Counted from the stretch's first letter, positions 26,261-35,860 are shown. The stretch: 48,689 bases of DNA from Pseudomonadota bacterium (GCA_023398955.1 JAEWRL010000041.1:1-48689), one strand, 5' to 3'. Notes: generated by a model not told the origin, from the sequence alone. Program-made: numbers and translations.

Positions 26261-28259
26261 GCGTGACGCGCGCGCCGACACCCGCTCGATGGGCGCGCGC
26301 GAGGTGGCGGAGGTGGCCTTCGTCGTCTGCGAGCGCTGCGGGCAGGTTCATGATCCGCACGAGGCACACAGCCGCCGCGGTAGGCCCCGCCCGAAGCACC
26401 GGGGGGCGTGCCCCGAGAAGGGCAAGAACGGCGGCGGAACGAGCTTCCGCGAGGTCCACCTCCTGCGTGAGCTCGTCTCCGAGGCCATCCGCCTTGTCGT
26501 GCCGGTGTCGGTGGCGGATCCCGAAAGGAGGCTGGCGAATCTGCGGGCAGCGTTGCGCCTGGGGCTCCGGGAGTTCTACGGAGGAGAGCCCGAGTTCCTG
26601 AGCGTCGACAGCTACGACGAGCCGGCTGGGGATACCGAGGACGCACGGCGGAACTACCTGTTGGTTCAGGATATCGTCCCGGGGGGAACGGGCCTGCTCG
26701 CGGAGCTCACCGAGGATCGCGGCGCGAAGCTTCGTCAGGTGCTCGAGAGGGCCCACGACGCGCTGCGCCGGTGTTCTTGCAATACCCGCGCTCCGGCGGT
26801 GAAGGCCTGCTACCGGTGCCTCTACGCCTATCGCGAGCAGCGCGTCCTGCACCTGCTCGATCGCGGCGTCGCCGTCGAGCTGCTCGAGACGATGCTGGGC
26901 GCCTTCGACGACATGAAGCAAATCCCGAGCGTCGGTCAGCTGAGCATCGAGAGCATCCACGAGAGCGAGCTCGAGCTGCGGTTCCGTGAGGCCCTTGCCC
27001 GCCTCGGCGAGCGCGAGGGCATCCAGGTCGAGCCTCTCGACAACGAGGAGCTCCGTATCACCCTCGGCGGCCGCGTGTGGCTCTATCGGCCCCAGGTGCC
27101 TCTCGGTGAAGACCAGGTCCTTCACCAATGCCGCCCCGACTTCATGCTCTACCCGGAAGGGCAGGAGAGCGAGGTCAGGCCTGTCGCGGGCTTCGCCGAT
27201 GGGGCGACCTACCATGTCAGGCCAGGCGACGTGCGAGGCCGCATCCACGACGACTTCAAGAAGCGCGCGGGGATCGTCAGCTCGGGGCGCTACGTCACTT
27301 GGTCGTTCGGGTGGCACGATCTCGACGCCTTCGCGGCCGCTGACGGCCTGGGGCCGTGGCTCGAGGGGAACGTGCTGCGCGGCCTCGAGCAGCTGGTGAA
27401 CAAGCTGAACCTCAAGGTGGGAAGCCTCGCCACTGCCGACCCCCTGCGAGCCCTGCTCGGCTACCTGGTGGAGCCTTTGGTTTGGCCGAAGCTCGCGGCC
27501 TGTGTTACTGCCGCCGCCTCGCACGCCTCAGGGCGGCAAGCGCCCGCCGAGCAGATCGAGGACGAGCTGGCGCAGCTCCTCGGTGCGGAATACCCGATGA
27601 CCAAGCTCAGGGAGTCAACTCCGGGGGATTCTCTCTGGGCTCGGCTCCCCTTCGGGGCGGATCAGGAGGCCGTGATGTTCCTGAGTGCCTCCAAGGAAGG
27701 AGCGCGTCGGCTCTTCGGGGATCCGACCGCGGCGCGCGGGGTGCTGCGCTTGGCGGATTCGGCAGACAATCGCCAGCGGCCGGCGTACCTGCGAAGCTGG
27801 CGCTTCTTCCTGCGAGCGTACAACCTCCTTCAGTTCCTCCCCAACGTGCAGGTGGTGACGCAGGAGCAGCTTCTTGGAGCGGTCCCGGACCTCGATAGCA
27901 TTCGCCCCTTGCTCGATGCGCCCCGCAGCATGCCTCGAGCCGGGCTCGGTGAGGTCGAGGTGCCTCCTGTGCAGAAGGAGTTGCTCGAAGAGCTCACAGA
28001 CTTGGGCGACGGCATCGTCGAGGCCGTTCGGGCGGCGCTGCTTGCTGGCTATTCGGACCTTGCGGTGCCCTTCGAGGTACTGGAGCCCGGGAGTGAGGGA
28101 GCGATCGAGCTCGGCTGGGTAGCTCAGAAGGTGGGCGCCTACCTCGATCCGCAACGGCACACGGCTGCGCTGCTCGAATCGCGGGGCAGGACCCTCTTCA
28201 AGATCGAAGCCGGCCTCGATGGCGCCTCGTTGATCGAAGCGCTGGAGGCGTCAGGGTGA
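26076..28259 (+). pseudogene. DEAH/DUF1998 helicase, C-terminal part after the frameshift
   Basis: This frame continues the helicase: REYYETHNFYDVRGEPPRNV, GFGFELLPALRLRRINFG, a cysteine pair in VCERCG, then the DUF1998/MZB domain with QDIVPGGTGLLAEL and CSCNTRAPAVKACYRCLY (a C-x-C...C-x-x-C zinc site). A long C-terminal region follows to 28259, with HQCRPDFMLYPEG like a nuclease- or WYL-type strand. With the frame restored the whole gene would give about 1245 aa, against about 2000 for full-length relatives. An internal deletion of the helicase C-terminal lobe is inferred. The stop overlaps the next GTG by 4 bp. Confidence 0.75.
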
Positions 28260-31200
28260 CGGCGCGGGTCGCCATCGCCGCCGGATACTTCCCGGCGTAC
28301 GCCAAGCTGCCGCGCAAGGCCCAGCGCAAGGCAGACGAGTTCATCCGAAAATTCACCACGGACCCCAAGCAGCCGAGCATTCACTACGAGCCGCTGCACG
28401 CCACCGCGGACCGGCAGCTCCGCAGCGTTCGCATCGGTGACGACTACCGGGCCATCATTCGCGCACCGGAGGCCGGGGACGTCTTTCTCCTCCTCTGGGT
28501 CGATCACCACGATGAAGCCTACCGCTGGGCGCAGTCGAAGCAGGTGCAGGTCCACCCGTCTACCGGCACTCTACAGGTGTTCGATCTCGATGCCGTGTCA
28601 CGAGCGGTCACCGCCGCCGAGGCGGCGCCAGCGGGCGCGGGTGCTGCCAAGGGCCGTCCCGAGCGCGAAGGAGCGTCCCGCTCACAGCGTCGGGATGGCG
28701 CCGACACGCAGGGTGCCTCTGAGGACGATGACACGGAGGGGTACGAGGGGAAGCGCCTCTTCTCGGATTTCACGGACGAGCAGCTCTTCGTCGGCGGCTT
28801 GCCAAGGCCGCTCGTCCCCGCGGTGCGCGCGCTCTACACGGATGCCGACCTGGACCGGTTGGTGCCGCACCTCCCCGACGAGGCGCGGGATCTGCTCACC
28901 GGGCTCGCGGCAGGATTCGACTACGACGCCGTGATCCAGGAGATCCTGGACAAACCCCAGGCGTCTGCGGGGGAGGCAAAGCAGAAGGCGAAGAGCGTCC
29001 CGCCGCCACTGGATCCGACGGACATCGGCGCGGCCCTCGAGCGCGAGAGCAGCCAGCGCGAGTTCCGGCTCTTCGACGAGAGCTTCGATCTGGACAAGGC
29101 GCTGACCTACCCGCTCGACGTCTGGCGGGTGTACCTGCATCCCACCCAGCGCAAGGTGGCCCGCGCGCAAACCAAGGGTCCGATGCGCGTCACTGGTGGC
29201 GCTGGAACGGGCAAGACCGTCGTTGCGATGCACCGCGCCGCGTTCCTCGTGCGCGAGGTCTTCAAGGGGCCTGACGACCGCGTGCTCTTCACTACCTTCA
29301 CGCGGAACCTGGCGCAGGATATCCGGGACCAGCTCGCCAAGCTGCTCGAACCGGACCAGCTGGCGCGCGTCGAGATCCAGAATATCGATGCCTGGGCTGG
29401 CCAGTTCCTGCGGGATCGGGGCAAGCCGATGCGCTTGGCGGGTCGGGAACACACCGACAAGGCGTGGCGCAGCGCCATCGATCTCTATGGGGTCGATGGA
29501 TTCGAGAGGGCGTTCTGCCAGGCCGAGTGGGAGAAGGTCATCCAGGAGCAGGACTTACGTGACGTGGGCGCCTATGCCCGAGCGGTGCGCAAGTACAGGG
29601 GTAAACCGCTCTCGCGACCCGAGCGGCGACGGCTGTGGGAGGTGTTCGAGGAATACCGTTCCGCGTTGGCGAGCCAGGGCGTGGCCGAGGCCGTCGACAT
29701 TCTGCGCAGCGCACGGAAGGAGCTGGAAGCGACGCAGGCCCCTCCCCGCTACCGCTCGGTGATCGTGGACGAGGCGCAAGATCTCGGGGGGGAAGCGCTC
29801 CGCTTGATCCGCACCATCGCCGGTCCAGAGCGAGCCAATGACCTGTTCTTGGTGGGTGATGCGCATCAGCGGATCTACGGGCATCCGGTATCACTGAGCC
29901 AGGCGGGCATCAACGTTCGGGGGCGTCGCTCCCACGAGCTCCGGATCAACTACCGCACGACGGCTGCCATCTCTCGCTGGGCGTATGGGATTCTCGGGAG
30001 AGGGGACTACGACGACCTCGACGAGGGCAAAGTGCACGGCCGGGGCTACGTCTCCTTGCGCAGCGGAAATAGGCCTGTTGTGCGGCGCTTCGAGCACCTG
30101 GCTGACGAGCGAGACTTCGTGGTAGCCGAAGTGCGCCAACTCGTCGACGAGGGCACCCTTCCTGAGGCGATCTGCGTCGTCGCGCGGGCGAAGAGCATGC
30201 TCACAGGGACCTATGGGCCAGCACTCGAAAGCGCCGGCATCGACTACGAGATCCTCGAGCGCGAGCCTCCCCGCCGCTCCAGCGTGCGTCTCGCGACGAT
30301 GCACCGAGTGAAGGGGCTGGAGTTCCCCATCATGCTCGTCACCTCCGTGACGGAGGGAATGATCCCGTACAAGAGCGACGCTGAAGCGGACGATCCGGTT
30401 CTGTCCTCACTTGCAGAGGCGAGGGAACGCTGCCTGCTTTACGTGGCGGCGAGCCGCGCTCGTGATGCGCTCTATGTGACGTCCTACGGAACCCCCAGCC
30501 CGTTTCTGGCGGGGCTCGACGCCACGGAGACCGCAGCAACGCGCCAGACGGCTCGGCCGCCACAGGCGGAGGCGCCGTCGCCAGCAGAGCTCGACGGCAA
30601 GCAAGACGAGGCGGAGGCGAACGAGGACGTGTGGGACTCGCTCGTGGCCCAGGTGGTGGACTCCTGGCCGCTGCCGGCGCGGATGCTGAACTGGTGCTCG
30701 CGCAAGGAGATAGGCGTCATTGGAGATTTCGTCGTACAGGACCCGCTAGACCTGCTCAGCGAGAGAAACCTCGGGCGCAAGACCGTGGCTGAGACCCGAC
30801 GCCTCATCGAGCTCCGGTTCGGGCTGCCGTGGGAGGACGTTCGACGTCGCGTTCGTCGTTTGAGTGGGGACGCTGAGACGAGCGATGACGCTGGGCCGAG
30901 CGATGATGCTGGAGCGTCGACGGTACCGAGCGGTTGGGCAGGCCTTCAAGCGGTGGTGCCGGCGGAGGTTGCGGTCATTCCCGTCGCTGAGCTGAAGCTG
31001 CCCACGAGGCTGACGAACTACTGCAAGCGCGAGCGGCTAGCGACTCTCGGTGAGCTCGTCGCGATTCCCAAGCATACCCTGGCCGTGGCGAAGAACCTGG
31101 GGCGAGCGTCGATCCAGGAAGGGGAGCGAGCGATTCGCGAATTCGTCGAGAACGTCGCGGTTCGGCGGGCGATGTGGGCTGAGGGCCTGTTGGCAAGTTG

Positions 31201-32782
31201 GAAGAACGCCTTGCAAGGGCTCGATGCGATCCCGCGCATGGTCGTGACACGGCGAGCGGGACTTGGAGGAAGGCCGGAGACACTCGAGAGCATCGCGGAG
31301 ACATTAGGGGTCAGCCGCGAGCGTGTGCGCCAGATCGAGAGCAAGGTCATCGGGCGCCTTCGGACCGAGGGCGCTTGGCTCGACTACCTGCGAGGTCGGT
31401 TCGAGGAGCGGCTGAACGCTGCGGGAGGAGCCCTGCTCGTGGAGCGTCTCGAGGAGGACTCATGGTGGGGTGGCTTCGAGTCCCGCACCCCCGCCCTCGA
31501 CTACTTCTGTGAGCGAATGCTCGACGGTGCGTACCGCATCGTCGAGTTCGAAGGGGAGGAGTACTTGGCGCGAGTTGCCAAGCCGGACCTGGCCGAGGCA
31601 TGGCGAACCCTGCAGAGTCGGGCGGCGGCGCTGAGCTACCCCGCGACGCTCCCGGACGTGGAACGTCTTGCGCGGGCCGTGACCGATCAGCTGGGTGAGA
31701 CGCTCAGCCGTCGGCTTTGGGAGCAGCTCCAGGAATACTTGCAAGTGGAAGAGCCGTCTACCGCTGAGGCTGAACCCACGGTGGTCGCCTTCGGAACCGG
31801 CAAGGAACCGAGAATCCTCGCCATGCTGCGCGCACCGGAGACCCCAGTCCCCATCAGCGAGATCCAGGCGGAGATTGGACGCTTCGTCGTTCCAACCGAG
31901 GCGATGTACTTCGACCGAGGGCTCATCGGCCTCGAGCAGCATTTCCCGGACTTCCAGTCATGGCTCGCGAAGGTCCCCCCGGTGGTGGTGAGCCTCATGG
32001 AGGCGACAGGGCCAGAGCGCCAGTACTCGTGCATGGAGCTCATCGACGACGTCAGAGAGGCCATCGAGCTCCCCGCCTGGATGAACCACTGGCATCTCGC
32101 CAGCCTGCTTCGCCGAAGCACCCAGGTCGACTACCTCGGGCGCTTGCGCGTGGCATTGCCCGGCGTTGCGGACCGCGGAGGGCGCGTGAAGGTCCGCGAG
32201 CATTTCGTGCAGATTCTACGGGAAGCGGGCGGCCCGCTCCCAGCGGAGAACGTGCTCGAGGCGGCGGCCAAGCTGATCGATTTTCGGGACTTCCACGGCA
32301 GCTATGTCCTCATGCATCCTCCCTTTGTTCGCATTGACGGTAACACCGTGGGGCTCGTGGAGCGCGACCTTCCCGGAGGGGCAGCGGCTATCGAGGAGGC
32401 GACGGAGCAGCTCGAGACCGTACTGCACCGTCGGGACCGTGGTCTCACGGCGTTTCAGGTTCAAAGCGAGCTTTCTATCTTGAGCGTGGCGCACGCCCAG
32501 TGGAGCCAGGAGATGTGCCTCAGCGTGCTTCGCGGGCAGCCTGAATTCCGCCTTTCGCGCTCAGGCAACGTGGGCCTGTCCGAGTGGGAAACAGTGAGGG
32601 TCCCCTCGCGCGTGGAGCTCTTCAGGAAGAGCCTGGAAGAGGGCGGCGGAAGGGTGAGCGTGGAAGCCGTCGAGAGTCGGATCGCCGCCCTCTACGGCGA
32701 CCGGCCCTCCCGCAATGACATCGGGTGGATGGCGTTCAATGCCGGGGCGAGGCTCGACGGCGATTGGGCCGTCGAGAAGTGA
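28256..32782 (+). CDS. UvrD-family helicase with RelE-like head and alpha-CTD/sigma-4-like tail
   Basis: This 1508-aa protein starts with GTG 28256 (GTGA overlap). Residues about 1-105 look like a RelE/HigB-type toxin fold (RSVRIGDDYRAIIR, LLLWVDHHDEAYRWA). About 300-770 is an SF1 UvrD/PcrA motor: GGAGTGKTVVAMHRAA (314), VDEAQDL (503), INYRTT (565), TMHRVKGLEFPIMLV (680) and AASRARDALYV. Two modules resembling the RNA polymerase alpha C-terminal domain follow: LPARMLNWCSRKEI...RNLGRKTVAE (about 803-850) and LPTRLTNYCKRERLATLGEL...KNLGRASIQE (about 908-955). Next comes a sigma region 4-like HTH, IAETLGVSRERVRQIESKV (about 1010-1030). The rest is winged-helix-like. A helicase that docks on transcription machinery is inference. 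Confidence 0.9.
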   Translation: MTARVAIAAGYFPAYAKLPRKAQRKADEFIRKFTTDPKQPSIHYEPLHATADRQLRSVRIGDDYRAIIRAPEAGDVFLLLWVDHHDEAYRWAQSKQVQVHPSTGTLQVFDLDAVSRAVTAAEAAPAGAGAAKGRPEREGASRSQRRDGADTQGASEDDDTEGYEGKRLFSDFTDEQLFVGGLPRPLVPAVRALYTDADLDRLVPHLPDEARDLLTGLAAGFDYDAVIQEILDKPQASAGEAKQKAKSVPPPLDPTDIGAALERESSQREFRLFDESFDLDKALTYPLDVWRVYLHPTQRKVARAQTKGPMRVTGGAGTGKTVVAMHRAAFLVREVFKGPDDRVLFTTFTRNLAQDIRDQLAKLLEPDQLARVEIQNIDAWAGQFLRDRGKPMRLAGREHTDKAWRSAIDLYGVDGFERAFCQAEWEKVIQEQDLRDVGAYARAVRKYRGKPLSRPERRRLWEVFEEYRSALASQGVAEAVDILRSARKELEATQAPPRYRSVIVDEAQDLGGEALRLIRTIAGPERANDLFLVGDAHQRIYGHPVSLSQAGINVRGRRSHELRINYRTTAAISRWAYGILGRGDYDDLDEGKVHGRGYVSLRSGNRPVVRRFEHLADERDFVVAEVRQLVDEGTLPEAICVVARAKSMLTGTYGPALESAGIDYEILEREPPRRSSVRLATMHRVKGLEFPIMLVTSVTEGMIPYKSDAEADDPVLSSLAEARERCLLYVAASRARDALYVTSYGTPSPFLAGLDATETAATRQTARPPQAEAPSPAELDGKQDEAEANEDVWDSLVAQVVDSWPLPARMLNWCSRKEIGVIGDFVVQDPLDLLSERNLGRKTVAETRRLIELRFGLPWEDVRRRVRRLSGDAETSDDAGPSDDAGASTVPSGWAGLQAVVPAEVAVIPVAELKLPTRLTNYCKRERLATLGELVAIPKHTLAVAKNLGRASIQEGERAIREFVENVAVRRAMWAEGLLASWKNALQGLDAIPRMVVTRRAGLGGRPETLESIAETLGVSRERVRQIESKVIGRLRTEGAWLDYLRGRFEERLNAAGGALLVERLEEDSWWGGFESRTPALDYFCERMLDGAYRIVEFEGEEYLARVAKPDLAEAWRTLQSRAAALSYPATLPDVERLARAVTDQLGETLSRRLWEQLQEYLQVEEPSTAEAEPTVVAFGTGKEPRILAMLRAPETPVPISEIQAEIGRFVVPTEAMYFDRGLIGLEQHFPDFQSWLAKVPPVVVSLMEATGPERQYSCMELIDDVREAIELPAWMNHWHLASLLRRSTQVDYLGRLRVALPGVADRGGRVKVREHFVQILREAGGPLPAENVLEAAAKLIDFRDFHGSYVLMHPPFVRIDGNTVGLVERDLPGGAAAIEEATEQLETVLHRRDRGLTAFQVQSELSILSVAHAQWSQEMCLSVLRGQPEFRLSRSGNVGLSEWETVRVPSRVELFRKSLEEGGGRVSVEAVESRIAALYGDRPSRNDIGWMAFNAGARLDGDWAVEK

Positions 32783-32909
32783 AGCAGCGGAGGGGGCTGC
32801 TCAGGCAGCGCTCAGGGGCAGGTCCGCCCAATGAGGTTCCTGTCGCTGGCGGAGGTGCTGCGTCTTCATGCGGACATCAACTTCCATGGCTCAGAAGCTT
32901 TGGCGCGCA

Positions 32910-33218
32910 TCACACATCACGGCGTCTGCCGATCCAGTATCCGGGCTTGCGTTTGGCATGCGCAATCGCATACACGTAGACCGTCTCCGCTTCAGCCACG
33001 TAGTAGATGACGTAAGGGAACCGCGACACGGTTGCACGACGGTAGGGCCTGTCTTGTCTCCATTGCTGGTACAGGTGCGGAGCCTCCGCAATTCGCGTCA
33101 ACTTGATCTTTACTCGTGTGACTAGGTCTTGCCCGAGACCACGCTCGCGCTTCTCGTACCAGCGCGCGGCTTCCTCCAATTCCCGCGTTGCATCGCGGAA
33201 CAGAATTACCCGCTTCAC
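32910..33218 (-). CDS. ParE/RelE-family toxin
   Basis: The 102-aa product begins with the GTG at 33218, which overlaps the antitoxin stop as GTGA. It has the ParE/RelE layout: TRELEEAARWYEKRERGLG, LTRIAEAPHLY and the C-terminal strands YRRATVSRFPYVIYYVAEAE and VYVYAIAHAKRKPGYW. ParE members poison gyrase and RelE members cleave mRNA; the AHAKRKPGYW ending is typical of ParE-like plasmid-type toxins. It appears intact, downstream of its antitoxin. Confidence 0.9.
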   Translation of the reverse strand: MKRVILFRDATRELEEAARWYEKRERGLGQDLVTRVKIKLTRIAEAPHLYQQWRQDRPYRRATVSRFPYVIYYVAEAETVYVYAIAHAKRKPGYWIGRRRDV

Positions 33219-33451
33219 GAATTCTTGAGCTCGGCGAGAAGTCGCTGTTCGACCGCGTCCCAGTCGTCCAGTTCGACTTCCCCGCGGTTGAATGCCGCGG
33301 TCCGTCGATCCAACTCGGACAGCCACGCGGCAGCCCACTCGGGGTCATCAGGTCCCTCCACGCTCTCCAGAAGATCCCTCGCGAGATCGAGCCTCTTCGC
33401 AGCAGGAAGCTCGAGAGCCTTACGCAACAATTCCGCGGGGTCATTGCTCAT
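33215..33451 (-). CDS. Addiction module antitoxin component
   Basis: The 78-aa protein is of the short addiction-module type: ELLRKALELPAAKRLDLARD, LLESVEGPDDPEWAAAWLSE and LDRRTAAFNRGEVELDDWDA, the signature of these ParE partners. It precedes the toxin gene with a 4-bp overlap. It has no obvious DNA-binding domain, as usual for the family, which acts by binding the toxin. A decayed copy of this gene lies at 41575-41822. Confidence 0.9.
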   Translation of the reverse strand: MSNDPAELLRKALELPAAKRLDLARDLLESVEGPDDPEWAAAWLSELDRRTAAFNRGEVELDDWDAVEQRLLAELKNS

Positions 33452-33545
33452 GGCACCAGTATACTACCAGCCAGCACCGTCGCCCACCCAGCGCTCTCTT
33501 CGACGAGACGAGTCAGCACATGGTTTTGAGCCGGAAAGTCTTTGA

Positions 33546-33908
33546 GCGCCGGTTCGAGGTGGAATAGCAGCACGGACATCGCCGTGGCCCAAATCGATGG
33601 GGCTGCTCAGCCAGACAACCCCGGTTGGGCTTCTGGCCTAGGGTTGGGGTGCATATGCCATCTCGGCCTTGGGACCGCTACTGCCGCGCGATCTCTTGTT
33701 TGGGGACAACGTCTACGTCACTTCGACGTCCGCGGGACGCTTCAACGCGACAAGCGCCGGGTCTCGGCTGACCTGCATCGGCGACTCGGGTGGCCCGGCA
33801 CTCGCTACTACAATGGATATTACATCGCTACGGGTACTCACAAGGGCAGTCTCAGCGACCCTCGTTGCGCCGTGCCCAACGAGCAGATGATCTCATCGAG
33901 CGGCGCGT
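33546..33908 (+). pseudogene. Trypsin-like (S1) protease C-terminal remnant
   Basis: One frame reads FGDNVYVTSTSAGRFNATS and then TCIGDSGGPAL, the serine nucleophile block GDSGGP of S1 proteases. The following strand is found in another frame (TGTHKGSLSDPRCAVPNEQ), so the gene is frameshifted as well as missing its N-terminus with the His and Asp of the triad. Secreted S1 proteases are common in myxobacteria. No product is expected. Confidence 0.6.
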
Positions 33909-34117
33909 GACCGATGAGGTGGTCCAAGAGCTGGCCCGGGGCGTCGCGGGCAAGCTCGGAGGCAAGGTCGGCATCGCCCCCCGCATCTTCCTCAAGCGTC
34001 TCGTCGACGTCATGGATCGGGTCGACGAGCACCCGGATTTCGACCCGCGCCAGCACTACGAGCTGGTGGTCCAGGGGCACGAGCTCAGCGACGAGGAGCG
34101 GGCGGCCGCGGGGCTGG
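33889..34117 (+). pseudogene. BREX ATPase (BrxD/DUF2791-like) C-terminal remnant
   Basis: About 75 codons read VTDEVVQELARGVAGKLGGK, then VGIAPRIFLKRLVDVMDRVD and FDPRQHYELVVQGHELSDEE. This resembles the C-terminus of DUF2791 ATP-binding proteins of BREX-type systems (BrxD, PglY/BrxC-related). The ATPase core is absent. The next fragment is from a Lhr-like helicase, the normal neighbour of BrxD in type 2 BREX, which strengthens the call. Confidence 0.6.
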
Positions 34118-34141
34118 GTCCGCGGAAGCTCGCAGCGCGAA

Positions 34142-34564
34142 GGCCAGGTCGTGGATCCCGGTGGCGCGAAGCAGGCCCCCGAGCTCGTCCTCGACTTCGT
34201 CGGCAGCATCGAGAACGCAGCCACCCTCGTGGAGAAGCTCCACCCTGGACGCAAGCGCCTCGTCTTCGTCGATTCGCGGCGTGGGGCCGAGCAGCTCGGG
34301 CACCTCTTGAACCAGCGCCAGGTGCTGAGTTTCGTGATGCACGGGTCCCTGTCGGCGTCGCAACGGCGGGACGCGGAGCGTGCCTTCGAGGAGGCCCAAG
34401 ACTGTGCCATCGTGGCGACGAGCGCGATGGAGCTCGGGATCGACGTCGGCGATCTGGACCATGTCCTCCAGATCGACTGCCCATCGACGGTCGCCTCCTT
34501 CCTTCAGCGCATGGGGCGCACAGGGCGGCGCGGTGGGCCACAGGGAGGCGGCACTCGTGAGTAG
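34142..34564 (+). pseudogene. Lhr-like helicase (BrxHI-type) fragment, second RecA lobe
   Basis: The frame lacks a start and begins mid-protein. It carries motif IV (RKRLVFVDSRRGAEQLG), MHGSLSASQRRDAERAF, motif V (IVATSAMELGIDVGDLDHV) and motif VI (SFLQRMGRTGRRGG). It stops 8 codons later. This is only the second RecA-like lobe of an SF2 helicase of the Lhr group. The N-terminal motor lobe and the C-terminal winged-helix/OB parts are gone. Confidence 0.8.
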
Positions 34565-34645
34565 AGGGGATTGATCGTGACCCCTAGCCCATTGACCACG
34601 TCTCTAATCTGGCAACCCAGCCAGCCGCCGCGGTGCTGCTCAGGG

Positions 34646-35137
34646 CTAGGGCGGACTCGTCTCGGCGGCCATGCGCTCCATGCCCTCTCCGATGACCCTG
34701 CAGATCCGCCAATCAGGCAACACCCGGGCCCCACTCTTCTCGTAGAAGGCGATGGCTCGATGATTCCAGTCGAGCACCGCCCACTCGAGGCGCCCCGCGC
34801 CCCTCTCGAGCGCGACCCTCGCGACGTGGCGAAGCAGGGCCTTACCAACGCCCTTTCCCCGCTCGCTCTCTGTGACGAAGAGGTCTTCCAGGTAGAGGCC
34901 GGGCATGGTGAGAAAGGTCGAGTAGGTGCGAAAGCACAGGGCGAAGCCGATGGCGCGCCCGTCGCGTTCGGCGAGCCAGGCCTCGGCGGCAGGCGCCGTG
35001 CCGAACAGGTCACGCGCCAGGTCTTGCGCGCTGCCAGTTACCGCATGCTCGAGATGCTCGAAGCTCGCCAGCTGCAGCACGAGGTCGAAGAGTGTCTGCT
35101 CGTCGCCTGGACGCGCTGCTCGAATGCTGAGGGTCAT
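34646..35137 (-). CDS. GNAT family N-acetyltransferase
   Basis: The 163-aa product from the ATG at 35137 (MTLSIRAARPGDEQTLFDLV) shows the GNAT fold: MPGLYLEDLFVTESERGKGVG, with the acetyl-CoA pyrophosphate loop (R-G-K-G-V-G-K-A), then LEWAVLDWNHRAIAFYEKSGA. The order and the LYLEDLFV strand are closest to polyamine/diamine N-acetyltransferases of the SSAT type, but the substrate is not certain. It looks intact amid remnants. Confidence 0.9.
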   Translation of the reverse strand: MTLSIRAARPGDEQTLFDLVLQLASFEHLEHAVTGSAQDLARDLFGTAPAAEAWLAERDGRAIGFALCFRTYSTFLTMPGLYLEDLFVTESERGKGVGKALLRHVARVALERGAGRLEWAVLDWNHRAIAFYEKSGARVLPDWRICRVIGEGMERMAAETSPP

Positions 35138-35289
35138 GGGGCTTTGTACCGGCCCAGGCCGGTCTTCGCCAGCGGCAGTGGGCGCAGCAGACACGTGGCG
35201 ACGAGTCGTGCGGTGGCCATGCCATGCCGCTGCGCTCGATGCACAGTGAGCGGCGTTGGAAACGTCATCGAAACACGTCTCCCGATCCA

Positions 35290-35523
35290 TCGAACCTGCT
35301 GCCGGTAGTGCACCGCTCCCACATAGGGGCGACGCAGTTTGGGCTGGCAGATCATGCCTGGCTCATGTCGAGCTCCGAATGGTCGACCATGAAGAGCACG
35401 GCCAATGCCTATAATCAGGACCACGTGTTCGTGGCTTTCTGGGGGTTCGAGTGGTCTAGCAACGGAGACTGGGGTCACGTCACCGTCGTCAACACCGACG
35501 TGGGCTGCGCTTCCGTGACCTAG
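35290..35523 (+). pseudogene. PHP/CehA-like metal-dependent hydrolase fragment
   Basis: The frame contains QFGLADHAWLMSSSEW, DHVFVAFWGFEWSSN and GHVTVVNTD. These blocks resemble those of PHP-type or CehA-like secreted phosphoesterases, where LTDH binds metal and GFEWS...GHxxVxN follows. The N- and C-terminal parts are missing. The call is by motif resemblance only. Confidence 0.5.
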
Positions 35524-35860
35524 GAATCCCTGCCGGAGCGGCGATTATTTCGGCTTGGGTGCAGTTCGTGGCCGACGAGGCCAGTACTGGCAGCTGCGAT
35601 CTCGTGATCACGGGCGAGGCGTCAGACGATCCGGCGCCGTTCTCTTCCGCTAGCTACGACGTCTCGAGCCGAGCGCGCACGAGCGCCGCGGTTTCCTGGT
35701 CGCCCGAGCCCTGGTCCGTCGTAGGGGAGGCCTCCGAACGCCAGCGCACGCCGGACTTGTCTCCCGTCGTCCAAGAGATCGTGGATCGCCCCGGCTACGA
35801 GACGCGAGCCGGGACCGGACCGTCTGTAGAACTGGCTGTCGGTCAACGACGGCTCGACTG
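35524..35860 (+). pseudogene. Fragment of a secreted-protein module of unknown function
   Basis: The frame reads VITGEASDDPAPFSS, RARTSAAVSWSPEPWSVVGE, then RTPDLSPVVQEIVDRPGYE. I recognise this style from repeated beta-rich modules in large extracellular proteins of Polyangia-type bacteria, where the last block is usually followed by more beta strands. Here the similarity ends at once. No start codon or signal is present. Confidence 0.45.

Noticed and set aside
26238..27524. 428-codon frame antisense to the DUF1998 helicase
   Set aside because: It mirrors the helicase codons (stop-poor antisense of GC-rich DNA) and has no domain.
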